A program made the translations under genes and the position numbers. Below are positions 1 to 6,764 of a stretch of DNA of 32,200 nucleotides, one piece after another. The DNA lies in assembly GCA_947382875.1 (NCBI GenBank), contig CANDBG010000032.1, positions 1 to 32,200 of the forward strand, written 5' to 3'. This DNA comes from an uncultured Oscillibacter sp. Lineage in GTDB: Bacteria > Bacillota > Clostridia > Oscillospirales > Oscillospiraceae. Below the pieces are notes generated by a model that was given only the letters and a program-made list of their open reading frames with translations, did no database searches and was not told the DNA's origin. Each line of letters opens with the position of its first letter. Position 1 is the first letter of the stretch.

Positions 1-796
1 TGTAATTTGCTTTTTTGCGCCGGCCCTGTACCATTGTACCGGTATACATTTCATTGTGGAGAATCCGCCAGACGGTGGTTTTATTCCAGAGACCAGGACC
101 GTTTTTGGCGCACGTCAAGCCGTGCTCTGCCTTGTAGCGTGACGGGCTTGGCACGCCGCGCTCGTTGAGCATATGAGCAATGTTCTGTTTGCCATGTCCT
201 TCCAGGGACCATTGGAAAATCCGGCGTACGATTTCAGCGGCTTCAGGGTCAATGAGAATATGGTTTTTGTTGGCAGGGTCTTTTATGTAGCCGTAGACGG
301 GAAAGCCTCCAATGTATTGCCCTTCCCGACGTTTCAGGTCAAAGACCATGCGGACGTTTTCAGACAGGTCCTCCAAGTACCATTCGTTTATTAAGCCGTT
401 GATCTGACGGGCTTTTTTGTTGCCTTTGATCTCTGTGTCGGCGTTGTCTGCCACCGCGATAAACCGAATGCCCCAAGTGGGAAATAAGCCGTGAATGTAC
501 TTCTCCACCAGTTCCATGTCCCGCGTGAAGCGGGATTGCGATTTGCAGAGGATAATCTGAAACTTTTTTTGCTTCGCTGCCGCCAGCATACGGTTGAAGT
601 CCGGACGAAGACGGTCAGCGCCGGAGTAATCTTCGTCGCAATAGATGGAGTAAATCTTCCAGCCGTGGTCAACGGCGTAGCTGGTTAACAGAGATTTTTG
701 GTTCTGGATACTTTCGGATTCCGATTGCTGCTTGTCTTCGTCCTCTTTGCTTAAACGTACATAAATTGCACAGAAAGTGAACGGTTCTTCCTTCAA
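1..796 (-). CDS. Serine recombinase (resolvase/invertase type), N-terminal part, cut by window edge
   Basis: The reverse strand is open from a TTG codon at 796 to the window edge (265 codons, no stop). The N-terminus reads CAIYVRLSKEDEDK, the catalytic Arg-x-Ser motif of large serine recombinases (R14, S16), followed by SESIQNQ and DEDYSGADRLRPDFNRML, then SRFTRDMELVEKYIHG. Past residue about 160 comes a recombinase-domain-like stretch (KRREGQYIGGFPVYGY, then LNERGVPSPSRYK). TTG is chosen because AGAGGTGA lies 4 bases upstream and no other in-frame start precedes it. Such enzymes cut and rejoin DNA at short sites and drive integration or excision of transposons and ICEs. The family is usually about 500 residues, so roughly half lies to the left. 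It marks the edge of a mobile element whose cargo is outside the window. Confidence 0.85.
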   Translation of the reverse strand, partial: MKEEPFTFCAIYVRLSKEDEDKQQSESESIQNQKSLLTSYAVDHGWKIYSIYCDEDYSGADRLRPDFNRMLAAAKQKKFQIILCKSQSRFTRDMELVEKYIHGLFPTWGIRFIAVADNADTEIKGNKKARQINGLINEWYLEDLSENVRMVFDLKRREGQYIGGFPVYGYIKDPANKNHILIDPEAAEIVRRIFQWSLEGHGKQNIAHMLNERGVPSPSRYKAEHGLTCAKNGPGLWNKTTVWRILHNEMYTGTMVQGRRKKANY

Positions 797-840
797 AAAA
801 TCACCTCTGTCAACCTTATGAAGTCTTGCGCGGCAATATG

Positions 841-874
841 AAAGAGCAGGTACGGCTGAAAGTACCTGCTCTTT
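841..874 (-). terminator. Hairpin terminator after the HAD-IIA gene
   Basis: A perfect 13-bp stem (841-853 with 862-874, arms AAAGAGCAGGTAC and its complement) encloses an 8-base loop. It lies 22 bases past the stop of the minus-strand phosphatase gene. The U-tract is weak (CTCTTTCAT), so it may be partial. It also marks the last chromosomal feature before the recombinase. Confidence 0.6.
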
Positions 875-896
875 ATGGCTTGAGGGCTTTTGGCGG

Positions 897-1673
897 TCAG
901 TCTCCCGGAATTTCTCCGACGCCCTTCAAAATGAACTTCGGACGGTAGGGATATTCCTTGCAGGTCTCCCGGTCCGAAACGCCGGAAAGCACCAGTACGG
1001 TGTCCAAACCGGTCTCAATTCCTGCAATGATATCAGTGTCCATCCGGTCTCCAATCATAACCGCGTTTTCCGAATGCACTCCCAGCATACGTAAACCGGT
1101 ACGCATCATCAGAGGGTTCGGCTTGCCGACAAAATAGGCGTTTTTGTCTGTAGCCAGTTCAATGGGCGCGATCAACGCCCGGCACGCCGGAACAATCCCT
1201 GCCTCCGCCGGAGCCGTCAGGTCCGGGTTCGTTCCAATGAGCTTTGCACCGGCGTTCACCAGCCGAATTGCTTTCGTGATCTGTTCCAGGTTGTACGCCG
1301 ACGATTCGCCTACTACCACGTAGTCAGGGTTTACGTCGTTGTACGTAATGCCTTTATCGTACAGCGCGTTGGTGATGCCGTGCTCGCCGACGACATAGGC
1401 GCTGCATCCCGGCGCCTGACTGTCCAGGAAATGCGCCGTTGCCAGGGCGCTTGTGTAAAAGTGCGACTCGTTTACCTCCAGACCCATCCGCGCCAGCTTT
1501 TGCTGAAGCTCTTTCGGCGTGTACTGACTCGAATTGGTCAGAAACAGAAAGTTCTTTTTCTCCTTCGTCAGCCACTCCACAAACTTTTTTACCCCGGGCA
1601 AAAGCTGGTTGCCGTGATAAATCACGCCGTCCATGTCGCATATAAAACCCTTTTTCTTCCTTAATTGTTCCAT
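897..1673 (-). CDS. HAD-IIA family sugar-phosphatase (NagD-like)
   Basis: A 258-residue cytosolic phosphatase of the HAD superfamily, subclass IIA. It carries the nucleophile motif DMDGV (D13, D15), the second motif TNSSQ (residues 46-50), the lysine motif GKPNP (183-187) and the acidic motif GDRMDTD (208-214), with the type IIA cap between motifs two and three. Relatives hydrolyse sugar phosphates, nucleotides or p-nitrophenyl phosphate; the actual substrate cannot be read from the sequence. The ATG at 1673 has AGGAG six bases upstream. It has its own promoter (1736-1764) and a hairpin after its stop, so it appears monocistronic. Length and motifs are typical of the family; assignment to the family is secure, substrate is not. 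Confidence 0.9.
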   Translation of the reverse strand: MEQLRKKKGFICDMDGVIYHGNQLLPGVKKFVEWLTKEKKNFLFLTNSSQYTPKELQQKLARMGLEVNESHFYTSALATAHFLDSQAPGCSAYVVGEHGITNALYDKGITYNDVNPDYVVVGESSAYNLEQITKAIRLVNAGAKLIGTNPDLTAPAEAGIVPACRALIAPIELATDKNAYFVGKPNPLMMRTGLRMLGVHSENAVMIGDRMDTDIIAGIETGLDTVLVLSGVSDRETCKEYPYRPKFILKGVGEIPGD

Positions 1674-1735
1674 GACCTACTCCTGCGGTTCCCAGGGTCC
1701 GACGCCCTGTGTAATTTTTGGGGGTTCCTTTCTAG

Positions 1736-1764
1736 AGTATCCCACATCTCTCCGGATTTGTCAA
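1736..1764 (-). promoter_or_regulatory. Sigma-A-type promoter of the HAD-IIA gene
   Basis: On the minus strand TTGACA (1759-1764) is followed after 17 bases by GATACT (1736-1741). The -35 is perfect and the -10 matches 4 of 6. It overlaps the stop codon of the preceding methyltransferase gene, and the leader to the ATG at 1673 is about 55 bases. Confidence 0.6.
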
Positions 1765-2396
1765 AGGAAATCTGGGGGAATTCTTCCTCCTCCGGATTTT
1801 TTCGGGGAGAACTTCTGCCGTTTGCACCCGAAATAGCGGCCTGCTTTTTTTCGATACGCCACATACTCCTCGCCAAAGGCCGCGGTCAAAAAATCTTCTT
1901 CCACATTCACGATCTGCAAATGGAGTATAATGACAGCGAACAAAGTGATCGTAAATAAAATCCAGTTGAAAAACATGAAAAGTATTCCGATGTAAATGAA
2001 ATCAAACCCTAGAAATGCAGGATTCCGGCTGTAAGCATATATTCCCGACGAAATCAGTTCGGTCTTTTCACCATTTGGAATCCCCGCCCGCCAGCTGTCA
2101 CGCATGGTTACTGCCGACACAAAAAATATTCCAACTCCCGCGATGCCTAATATTGCGCCGGACATTCTCAGCCATACGGAATTTATGTATGTATTGAGAA
2201 AAATGCTGGCTGCTTCCACCGGCGGAACAACGCAGGTTATGATTTTTAGGGTAATTTCAATCCATTTTGGAAATCCCGATGTTCCCTTGCCTAACAGATT
2301 GGTTTGGATTCCCTGCCTGCGTTGAAGAAACATCTTTGTAAAATAAACGCCGTAAAATGCAAGCATCGTCAGTACGGCAATGATTTGGTATGTCAT
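1761..2396 (-). CDS. Membrane methyltransferase of the isoprenylcysteine carboxyl methyltransferase (ICMT/PEMT) type
   Basis: A 211-residue integral membrane protein with about five hydrophobic segments (near residues 4-22, 48-65, 76-97, 128-160). The C-terminal half has the family signature: GIYAYSRNPAFLG (118-130), equivalent to the RHPxYxG SAM-binding motif, and the EEDF...AFGEEYVAYRKK block (166-184). Bacterial members methylate small or lipid-like acceptors with SAM; none is indicated here. The ATG at 2396 is chosen over a longer reading (to 2492) because GGAGG lies seven bases upstream and the longer version starts inside the rpsU terminator. The C-terminal tail after residue 190 is basic and polar, unlike the conserved core. 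The stop overlaps the next gene's -35 box. Confidence 0.8.
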   Translation of the reverse strand: MTYQIIAVLTMLAFYGVYFTKMFLQRRQGIQTNLLGKGTSGFPKWIEITLKIITCVVPPVEAASIFLNTYINSVWLRMSGAILGIAGVGIFFVSAVTMRDSWRAGIPNGEKTELISSGIYAYSRNPAFLGFDFIYIGILFMFFNWILFTITLFAVIILHLQIVNVEEDFLTAAFGEEYVAYRKKAGRYFGCKRQKFSPKKSGGGRIPPDFL

Positions 2397-2446
2397 ATCC
2401 AGACCTCCAAACGGTGATTTTTCATCACATTCCTGTCGGGACTGCG

Positions 2447-2480
2447 AAGAAAAAGCGCCGTGCCAACGGCACGACGCTTT
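2447..2480 (-). terminator. rpsU intrinsic terminator
   Basis: A 13-bp stem with one mismatch (2452-2464 with 2468-2480) and a 3-base loop, followed on the minus strand by TTTTTCTT. It starts nine bases beyond the rpsU stop codon. Confidence 0.8.
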
Positions 2481-2488
2481 CCAGGAAA

Positions 2489-2671
2489 TCAATAAAAACG
2501 CTTCTTGTTCTTGCGTGCAGCCTCCGACTTCTTGCGGCGCTTGACGCTGGGGCTTTCATAATGCTCTCTTTTCCGAACCTCGGCCAATACGCCGGACTTC
2601 GCACAGCTCCGCTTAAAACGTTTCAGCGCGCTGTCGATGGATTCGTTTTCTTTCACATGAATCTCTGACAT
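2489..2671 (-). CDS. rpsU: 30S ribosomal protein S21
   Basis: Sixty residues, matching the usual length of bacterial S21. The N-terminus [20 protein letters not shown] and the lysine/arginine-rich tail ([20 protein letters not shown]) are diagnostic. S21 binds the 30S platform near the 3' end of 16S rRNA and helps initiation. The ATG at 2671 has GGAGGG upstream at normal spacing. The gene stands alone between a near-perfect promoter and an intrinsic terminator instead of in the rpsU-dnaG-rpoD arrangement of other phyla; single rpsU transcription units are common in Clostridia. Very secure. Confidence 0.97.
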   Translation of the reverse strand: MSEIHVKENESIDSALKRFKRSCAKSGVLAEVRKREHYESPSVKRRKKSEAARKNKKRFY

Positions 2672-2722
2672 CTATATTTCCCTCCCTCCGAAACATCCGG
2701 TTTCATCCAGGATGCTTTAAGG

Positions 2723-2737
2723 GCCATAATTTATGGC
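2723..2737. repeat. Palindrome in the rpsU leader
   Basis: GCCATAATTTATGGC is a perfect 7+1+7 palindrome lying between the rpsU -10 box and the ribosome site. It could fold as a small leader hairpin or be a protein-binding site; nothing further can be said. Confidence 0.5.
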
Positions 2738-2749
2738 TTTATCATGTTT

Positions 2750-2778
2750 ATTATACAGATTCCGTCCCTTCTTGTCAA
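2750..2778 (-). promoter_or_regulatory. Consensus sigma-A promoter of rpsU
   Basis: The minus strand carries TTGACA (2773-2778), a 17-base spacer and TATAAT (2750-2755): a perfect match to the housekeeping consensus, fitting a highly expressed ribosomal protein gene. Confidence 0.9.
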
Positions 2779-2847
2779 GGGAATTTCCGAAATCTTCACA
2801 GAAAAATCGGCTGATTTCTCTTTACAGTCTTTGCAGCTTTTCCGGAA

Positions 2848-3591
2848 CTATGCCTCCCGGTTCCTGGAAAGCGCTATCACAGATTCTAACACAAATTCCG
2901 AAAAATGACGGCTTTTTGGACAAATTTGTATGTTTTTCTTCCCAGGAAGACCGGGTATTCCTGGGTAGGGAATGAAGGCCGTTTCTGCGCGGCATAACAT
3001 GGGTATGTCCAGGGTACTGTCCCCGGCCGCCGCTTCTGGAAGTGAATAACGCGTCAGAGCGGTCCCTTTGTCCAGGCCCGGCGGGAACAGGTACAGCTTC
3101 CGGCCGGACGCCTCTACTGTTAAATTTGTCCGGGTGCGGTATGCCGCCGCGCTGATTGTCGGGTCGTCCTCACAGACTGCAAACAAATACAAGCCGTCCA
3201 CCTGCTTCCAGCGCAGACACCAAGGTTCTTTTGACAGCTCGTCGGAAAGACGATCTATCTCTGCTTGGTGCGGTTCTGCCAGCGCCTGCGATTCCTGGAG
3301 CCATCCTGCATCTGGCTTCCCGTTTTGCAGCAGGATTCCGCCGTTTGTCGTAATCGCCTGAGCTGGTTCGACTGGAAGGTGAATCCGTTGGTACTGTTCT
3401 ATGGAACGGGTTGTCACCGGCAGGAATTCTACAGCGGACGCCGCTTCTTGCAGCAGTTCCCACGCCCGGGGCGTCATAAAGCTCTGTTCGCGGCCCTCGT
3501 ACCACTCGACGCAAATGTCACCAGGCTGACGGTGTTTGTGGGAAAAAATCAGCGTGTTGTCCAGGTCGCTCGCAAATAACAGCCGCTTCAT
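2848..3591 (-). CDS. HAD-family phosphatase of the Ter-associated metabolite module
   Basis: A 247-residue HAD hydrolase with all four motifs: SDLDNTL (residues 8-14), T60 in LPVTTRS, K175 in LDKGTA and GDSTLD (190-195), with a type IIB (Cof-like) cap between motifs two and three. It should remove phosphate from a small molecule in the cytosol. It is the last gene of the island: its ATG at 3591 is ten bases past the stop of the StiP/PELOTA gene, with GGGGGAAGC immediately upstream. In known Ter loci a HAD protein accompanies the HpcH-like, PRTase/TRSP and StiP/PELOTA genes, so it probably dephosphorylates their product (inference). No convincing terminator follows; transcription may run towards the rpsU promoter region. 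Confidence 0.88.
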   Translation of the reverse strand: MKRLLFASDLDNTLIFSHKHRQPGDICVEWYEGREQSFMTPRAWELLQEAASAVEFLPVTTRSIEQYQRIHLPVEPAQAITTNGGILLQNGKPDAGWLQESQALAEPHQAEIDRLSDELSKEPWCLRWKQVDGLYLFAVCEDDPTISAAAYRTRTNLTVEASGRKLYLFPPGLDKGTALTRYSLPEAAAGDSTLDIPMLCRAETAFIPYPGIPGLPGKKNIQICPKSRHFSEFVLESVIALSRNREA

Positions 3592-3600
3592 GCTTCCCCC

Positions 3601-4650
3601 TCAATTGTCCGCCAGACGTCGGATAAGTCCGCACGCACGGTAGTTTTGCAGCGGATATGTCTCTATGGCTGCGCCTTTTTCCCGCGCCAGCTGGTATAAA
3701 TGACCCAGATGCGCCTCGTCGTTCAGTGAACTTACCAACAGCTTCCACGGAACCCGCCGCAGCAGAACCCGCGTTGCCTCACCAATGCCTGGTTTTACTA
3801 AGTTGATATCCGTAACCTGAAATTTTTGACGTATTTCTTCGGCTTCCTCCAAGCCCGTCCGGCCAGAGCGGCAAGGCTTGAAAACCGTAGGCGTTTGGGG
3901 AAATTGCGCTGACACCGTATCCAAAAATTCATAGGTTAAATCCTGGTTTAACAGTTCCCGGTAAAACGCCGCGCCGTGAAACTCGCCGGGACCTATGAGA
4001 TCCGCTCGATAAAATGTGCGACTCAAGAGTCCGGAAACCGTGGAGTTCAAGCAGGAACTCGCGATTAAAAAATCTTCCTGTGTGCCGCTGACCGCTGCGA
4101 TATGTGCCGGGTCCGACAGCACCGCAAGACCTGGGTCTGTGCCTGGGTAGTTCTTTATCGCATGGTTCAGCTCGCGCTGAATAGCGCCTTTGCCGGTCCA
4201 GCCGTCCACAAACTGAAGCTGTGACGCCGAATGGCGCGATAATATGAAATCCATTGCTGTTCGGTCAATTCCGCGGTCACGTATGATCGAAATGGTATAA
4301 TGCGGTACGTCTGCGCCGTAATAGTGTTGGAAGCAGCGTTTCAGCAAAATACCCGCCGATGTGCCTGCCCGCGCCAGCGATACCAGTACGACTTCCGGAC
4401 CCTTGCGGGACCAAATCTGCGCCGCTGCGGATGCGGCAGCTTGGGCCGTCAGGCCGGCGCAGCGCGACAGAGCGTCCTGGTAGGCGTTCAGATAGGCCGG
4501 AGATGGTTCGTACTCCAACGGCAGCATCTCTGAATAGTGTGTTCCCTGTTGGATGCGTGTTTCCCGTTCCTGTGTGCCTAACGGTTCTACCAGACCTGTG
4601 ATGTCTTTCAGAAGAATCGTTACATCCTCTTTTCGATATGTGCTGAACAT
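3601..4650 (-). CDS. StiP/PRTase-like protein with C-terminal PELOTA RNA-binding domain (Ter module)
   Basis: A 349-residue cytosolic protein of the Ter-linked family usually labelled cysteine protease StiP. Residues about 1-255 form the main domain and about 260-349 the PELOTA-type domain, a fold related to L7Ae that binds structured RNA (INLVKPGIGEATRVLL, 282-297; LVSSLNDEAHLGHLYQLA, 305-322). In the main domain VVLVSLARAGTSAG (87-100), SIIRDRGID (121-129) and FVDGWTGKGAI (147-157) resemble the successive loops of a phosphoribosyltransferase, the last like a PRPP loop. A conserved-looking block SSCLNSTVSGLLSR (198-211) holds C200. ATG at 4650 overlaps the upstream stop by one base (TGATG) with AGGAGG nine bases before it. 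Family membership is secure; chemistry is open. Confidence 0.85.
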   Translation of the reverse strand: MFSTYRKEDVTILLKDITGLVEPLGTQERETRIQQGTHYSEMLPLEYEPSPAYLNAYQDALSRCAGLTAQAAASAAAQIWSRKGPEVVLVSLARAGTSAGILLKRCFQHYYGADVPHYTISIIRDRGIDRTAMDFILSRHSASQLQFVDGWTGKGAIQRELNHAIKNYPGTDPGLAVLSDPAHIAAVSGTQEDFLIASSCLNSTVSGLLSRTFYRADLIGPGEFHGAAFYRELLNQDLTYEFLDTVSAQFPQTPTVFKPCRSGRTGLEEAEEIRQKFQVTDINLVKPGIGEATRVLLRRVPWKLLVSSLNDEAHLGHLYQLAREKGAAIETYPLQNYRACGLIRRLADN

Positions 4651-5771
4651 CAAAGGCCCCCTCCTATGAAATACAATTTACATTCGCCGTCAATGCAGGC
4701 GTTCAGCGCCCGGGACACGGTGTTCAGACCGGTTTCGTTGCTTCCGTCGGAAACAATAAGCGCTGCATCATAGTTTTCCAGATTATAAAGAAAGGTTTTG
4801 CGGCTTTCGTTATAGAGGCTTTTGAGACGAAAACCTTTTTGAATCGGATACCCCTCCTGTCCGGAAATGCCGATAGGACTCCGAGTTGTAGCGTGACAGC
4901 GAACATGAGAAAACCCGCCTGTTTGTTCCAATTCTGCCCCTAAAATTAATGCCGGAAACATACATTCCTCCGTTCCCAGAACCAGAATTTTTCCGGATGG
5001 GTCCAGCTCTTTGCGGAAACGGGTGAGCAGTTCCCCGGCTTTGCGGCGGCAGGCGTCCAGGTAATCGTAAGCCAAAACGCCAAGGCGTGGATTGTAAAGA
5101 CTGGTGGGAATATACTTCCATTCCAGCGGTGAGGACTCCGGTTCTGCTGCCTCTGCAACACAAAAACGCGATGCCATGGCCGTATAATCCTCATCCGGCA
5201 ATTTCACCAGATACCGGCTGGTAATTCCGATGGACGCGAAACGAGCTTCGTTTTCCGGCGTCAGACGGTTCAGAATGGACGCCGCTACCAGCTTCTTTTC
5301 CCGCAGAGCCGGGAATCTCGCCGCCAGCTGCTCTATTATGTTAATAAGCGTTTTTCCGGTGGAGAGTTCGTCGTCGATGAAAATAACCGTTTCCGTCCAC
5401 TTCAGCCAGCTTTCCATTTCCTGGCAGTATAAAGCCTGCTCTACGGCATGGCTGTGCTCCTCCTGGAACAAAACCGCAGTCCCTTCCGGAAGCGGTTCCC
5501 GGGTGGTGTGAATGTAAACGCAGTCAGGACCAAAACAGGCCGCCGCCATCGCGCCAATCGCCGTTGCCGTTTCCGCAAAGCCAATGATTAAACCGGTTTC
5601 CGGGAATTCCTCCGACAAACGACGCCCCAGTTCCCACATCATTTCCAGTGAAGCCCGCGGACGAACTGGCAGATGTTTTCCCTGCAAAGGGTTCACCAGC
5701 AAATAGTTCCGCTTCGGATTGCTTACGCGCCGGGCTAAACGCAAGGTGTTCGCTGCCGTGTATTCCGTCAT
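4650..5771 (-). CDS. Phosphoribosyltransferase with C-terminal TRSP domain (Ter module)
   Basis: A 373-residue cytosolic enzyme. Residues about 20-215 are a type I phosphoribosyltransferase domain (PRTase_2 family) with LIIGFAETATAIG (61-73) and the PRPP-binding loop VIFIDDELSTGKT (129-141). Residues about 220-373 form the TRSP domain, named for the motif seen here as TTRSPI (295-300), followed by GxxIQKGFRLKSLYN. The family is known almost only from Ter loci and is predicted to join ribose-5-phosphate to an unknown base or acid. The ATG at 5771 is chosen because it follows the upstream stop by 17 bases with AGGGGA before it; a longer in-frame reading would run back into the HpcH-like gene and adds residues of no known similarity. 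Confidence 0.9.
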   Translation of the reverse strand: MTEYTAANTLRLARRVSNPKRNYLLVNPLQGKHLPVRPRASLEMMWELGRRLSEEFPETGLIIGFAETATAIGAMAAACFGPDCVYIHTTREPLPEGTAVLFQEEHSHAVEQALYCQEMESWLKWTETVIFIDDELSTGKTLINIIEQLAARFPALREKKLVAASILNRLTPENEARFASIGITSRYLVKLPDEDYTAMASRFCVAEAAEPESSPLEWKYIPTSLYNPRLGVLAYDYLDACRRKAGELLTRFRKELDPSGKILVLGTEECMFPALILGAELEQTGGFSHVRCHATTRSPIGISGQEGYPIQKGFRLKSLYNESRKTFLYNLENYDAALIVSDGSNETGLNTVSRALNACIDGECKLYFIGGGL

Positions 5772-5788
5772 AAACCTGGAATCCCCTT

Positions 5789-6760
5789 TCACTCCGGCTT
5801 TACGCCGTAAATGGCCGCCAGCTTGCTGATGCGTCCGGCCCACTTGCTATGGCATTTTATTTCGTTCATTCGTCTGCCGCCCGCGGTTCGTGCGACGCCG
5901 TAATCTCCGGCGTTCCAGCCTAAAAGCTGTTGCGCGTCCTCATAGTCTTCTCGGCTGACCTGCAAGCCTTCGTAAATTACCGGCAGCTGAGACGGATGTA
6001 CCGCCGTCTTGCCGGTAAAGCCGTTGAGACGGTCCAGCGCCAGCTCCGCACGCAGTCCGTCGGCCCAGGCCCCAGACGGGTCCTCGCCAAAGTATTCCCA
6101 AACCGGACCCGATACCACGTAGTCCGCCGAAAATACACGCAGTATGTCTACCAGAATGTCACGCACAACCCCAACCTCATAAATGTTCTGTTCAACGGAG
6201 CGCCGCAGACCATAAACATTACAAAAGTCATTTCCGCCAACCCGAACGTTCAATACCCATTTCTTTACACCGTTCAGAACTTCCTTGATTCGAAGCAGCA
6301 CGCTGTCCCGACCGCCGGGAAGCGCAATCATCCGGCTCTCTAATGTTGGCATGATGTACAGCGGCGCAGAACGGCCCGCGTTGTATTTCTCAATCATTCC
6401 TGCGTATTCGCTGCAGTTTGCTAAGTCGAATTTCGGCAGGACATAGCCCGTCAGCAGATTTTCCAACGCCCCAAGCTGACTGTGTACCCGCTCCATGTGC
6501 CGGGGATTTCGTATCCGTACAAACAACAGCGGACGCTCCGGCACAGCCGTAAGCGTCTCCAATGTCCGCAGCAGCGTCTGCTCTGCCTGCGGCAGCGCTG
6601 CATCTTGTATGGAATCTTCCAGACAAAATGCGACCGAAGTCAGATGCCTGTACGCCTTTTTCTGAATCTTCCGCGCTATTCCTGTGTTCAGCGCGGGCGT
6701 GTACAACAACCCGCCTACCTGATACGGAAGCAGTTCCTCTGCCGTCCACATCGTTTTCAC
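5789..6760 (-). CDS. HpcH/HpaI-CitE-like TIM-barrel C-C lyase (Ter module)
   Basis: A 323-residue protein of the citrate lyase beta/HpcH superfamily, the Ter-linked subfamily. Visible are FCLEDSI (45-51) with the acidic pair, the arginine motif FVRIRNPRH (80-88), IMPTLES (about 135-141) supplying the metal-binding glutamate, VGGNDFC (about 173-179) and GKTAVHPSQLPVI near residue 260, the standard C-terminal strand of CitE relatives. Such enzymes make or break C-C bonds of CoA-thioesters or keto acids with Mg2+. In this cluster it presumably supplies the acceptor for the phosphoribosyltransferase (inference). Start is GTG at 6760, with GGAG seven bases upstream; the ATG three codons later is too far from it. 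It begins four bases after the TerD-fusion stop. Confidence 0.88.
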   Translation of the reverse strand: MKTMWTAEELLPYQVGGLLYTPALNTGIARKIQKKAYRHLTSVAFCLEDSIQDAALPQAEQTLLRTLETLTAVPERPLLFVRIRNPRHMERVHSQLGALENLLTGYVLPKFDLANCSEYAGMIEKYNAGRSAPLYIMPTLESRMIALPGGRDSVLLRIKEVLNGVKKWVLNVRVGGNDFCNVYGLRRSVEQNIYEVGVVRDILVDILRVFSADYVVSGPVWEYFGEDPSGAWADGLRAELALDRLNGFTGKTAVHPSQLPVIYEGLQVSREDYEDAQQLLGWNAGDYGVARTAGGRRMNEIKCHSKWAGRISKLAAIYGVKPE

Positions 6761-6764
6761 TCCG

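Noticed and set aside
391-672. Minus-strand 93-codon open frame
   Set aside because: It is in the wrong frame inside the serine recombinase, whose own frame is open from 796 to the edge and has clear motifs.
2779-2847. Intrinsic terminator after the last Ter-island gene
   Set aside because: Only a weak AGAAATC/GATTTTTCT pairing is seen, too poor to report as a terminator.
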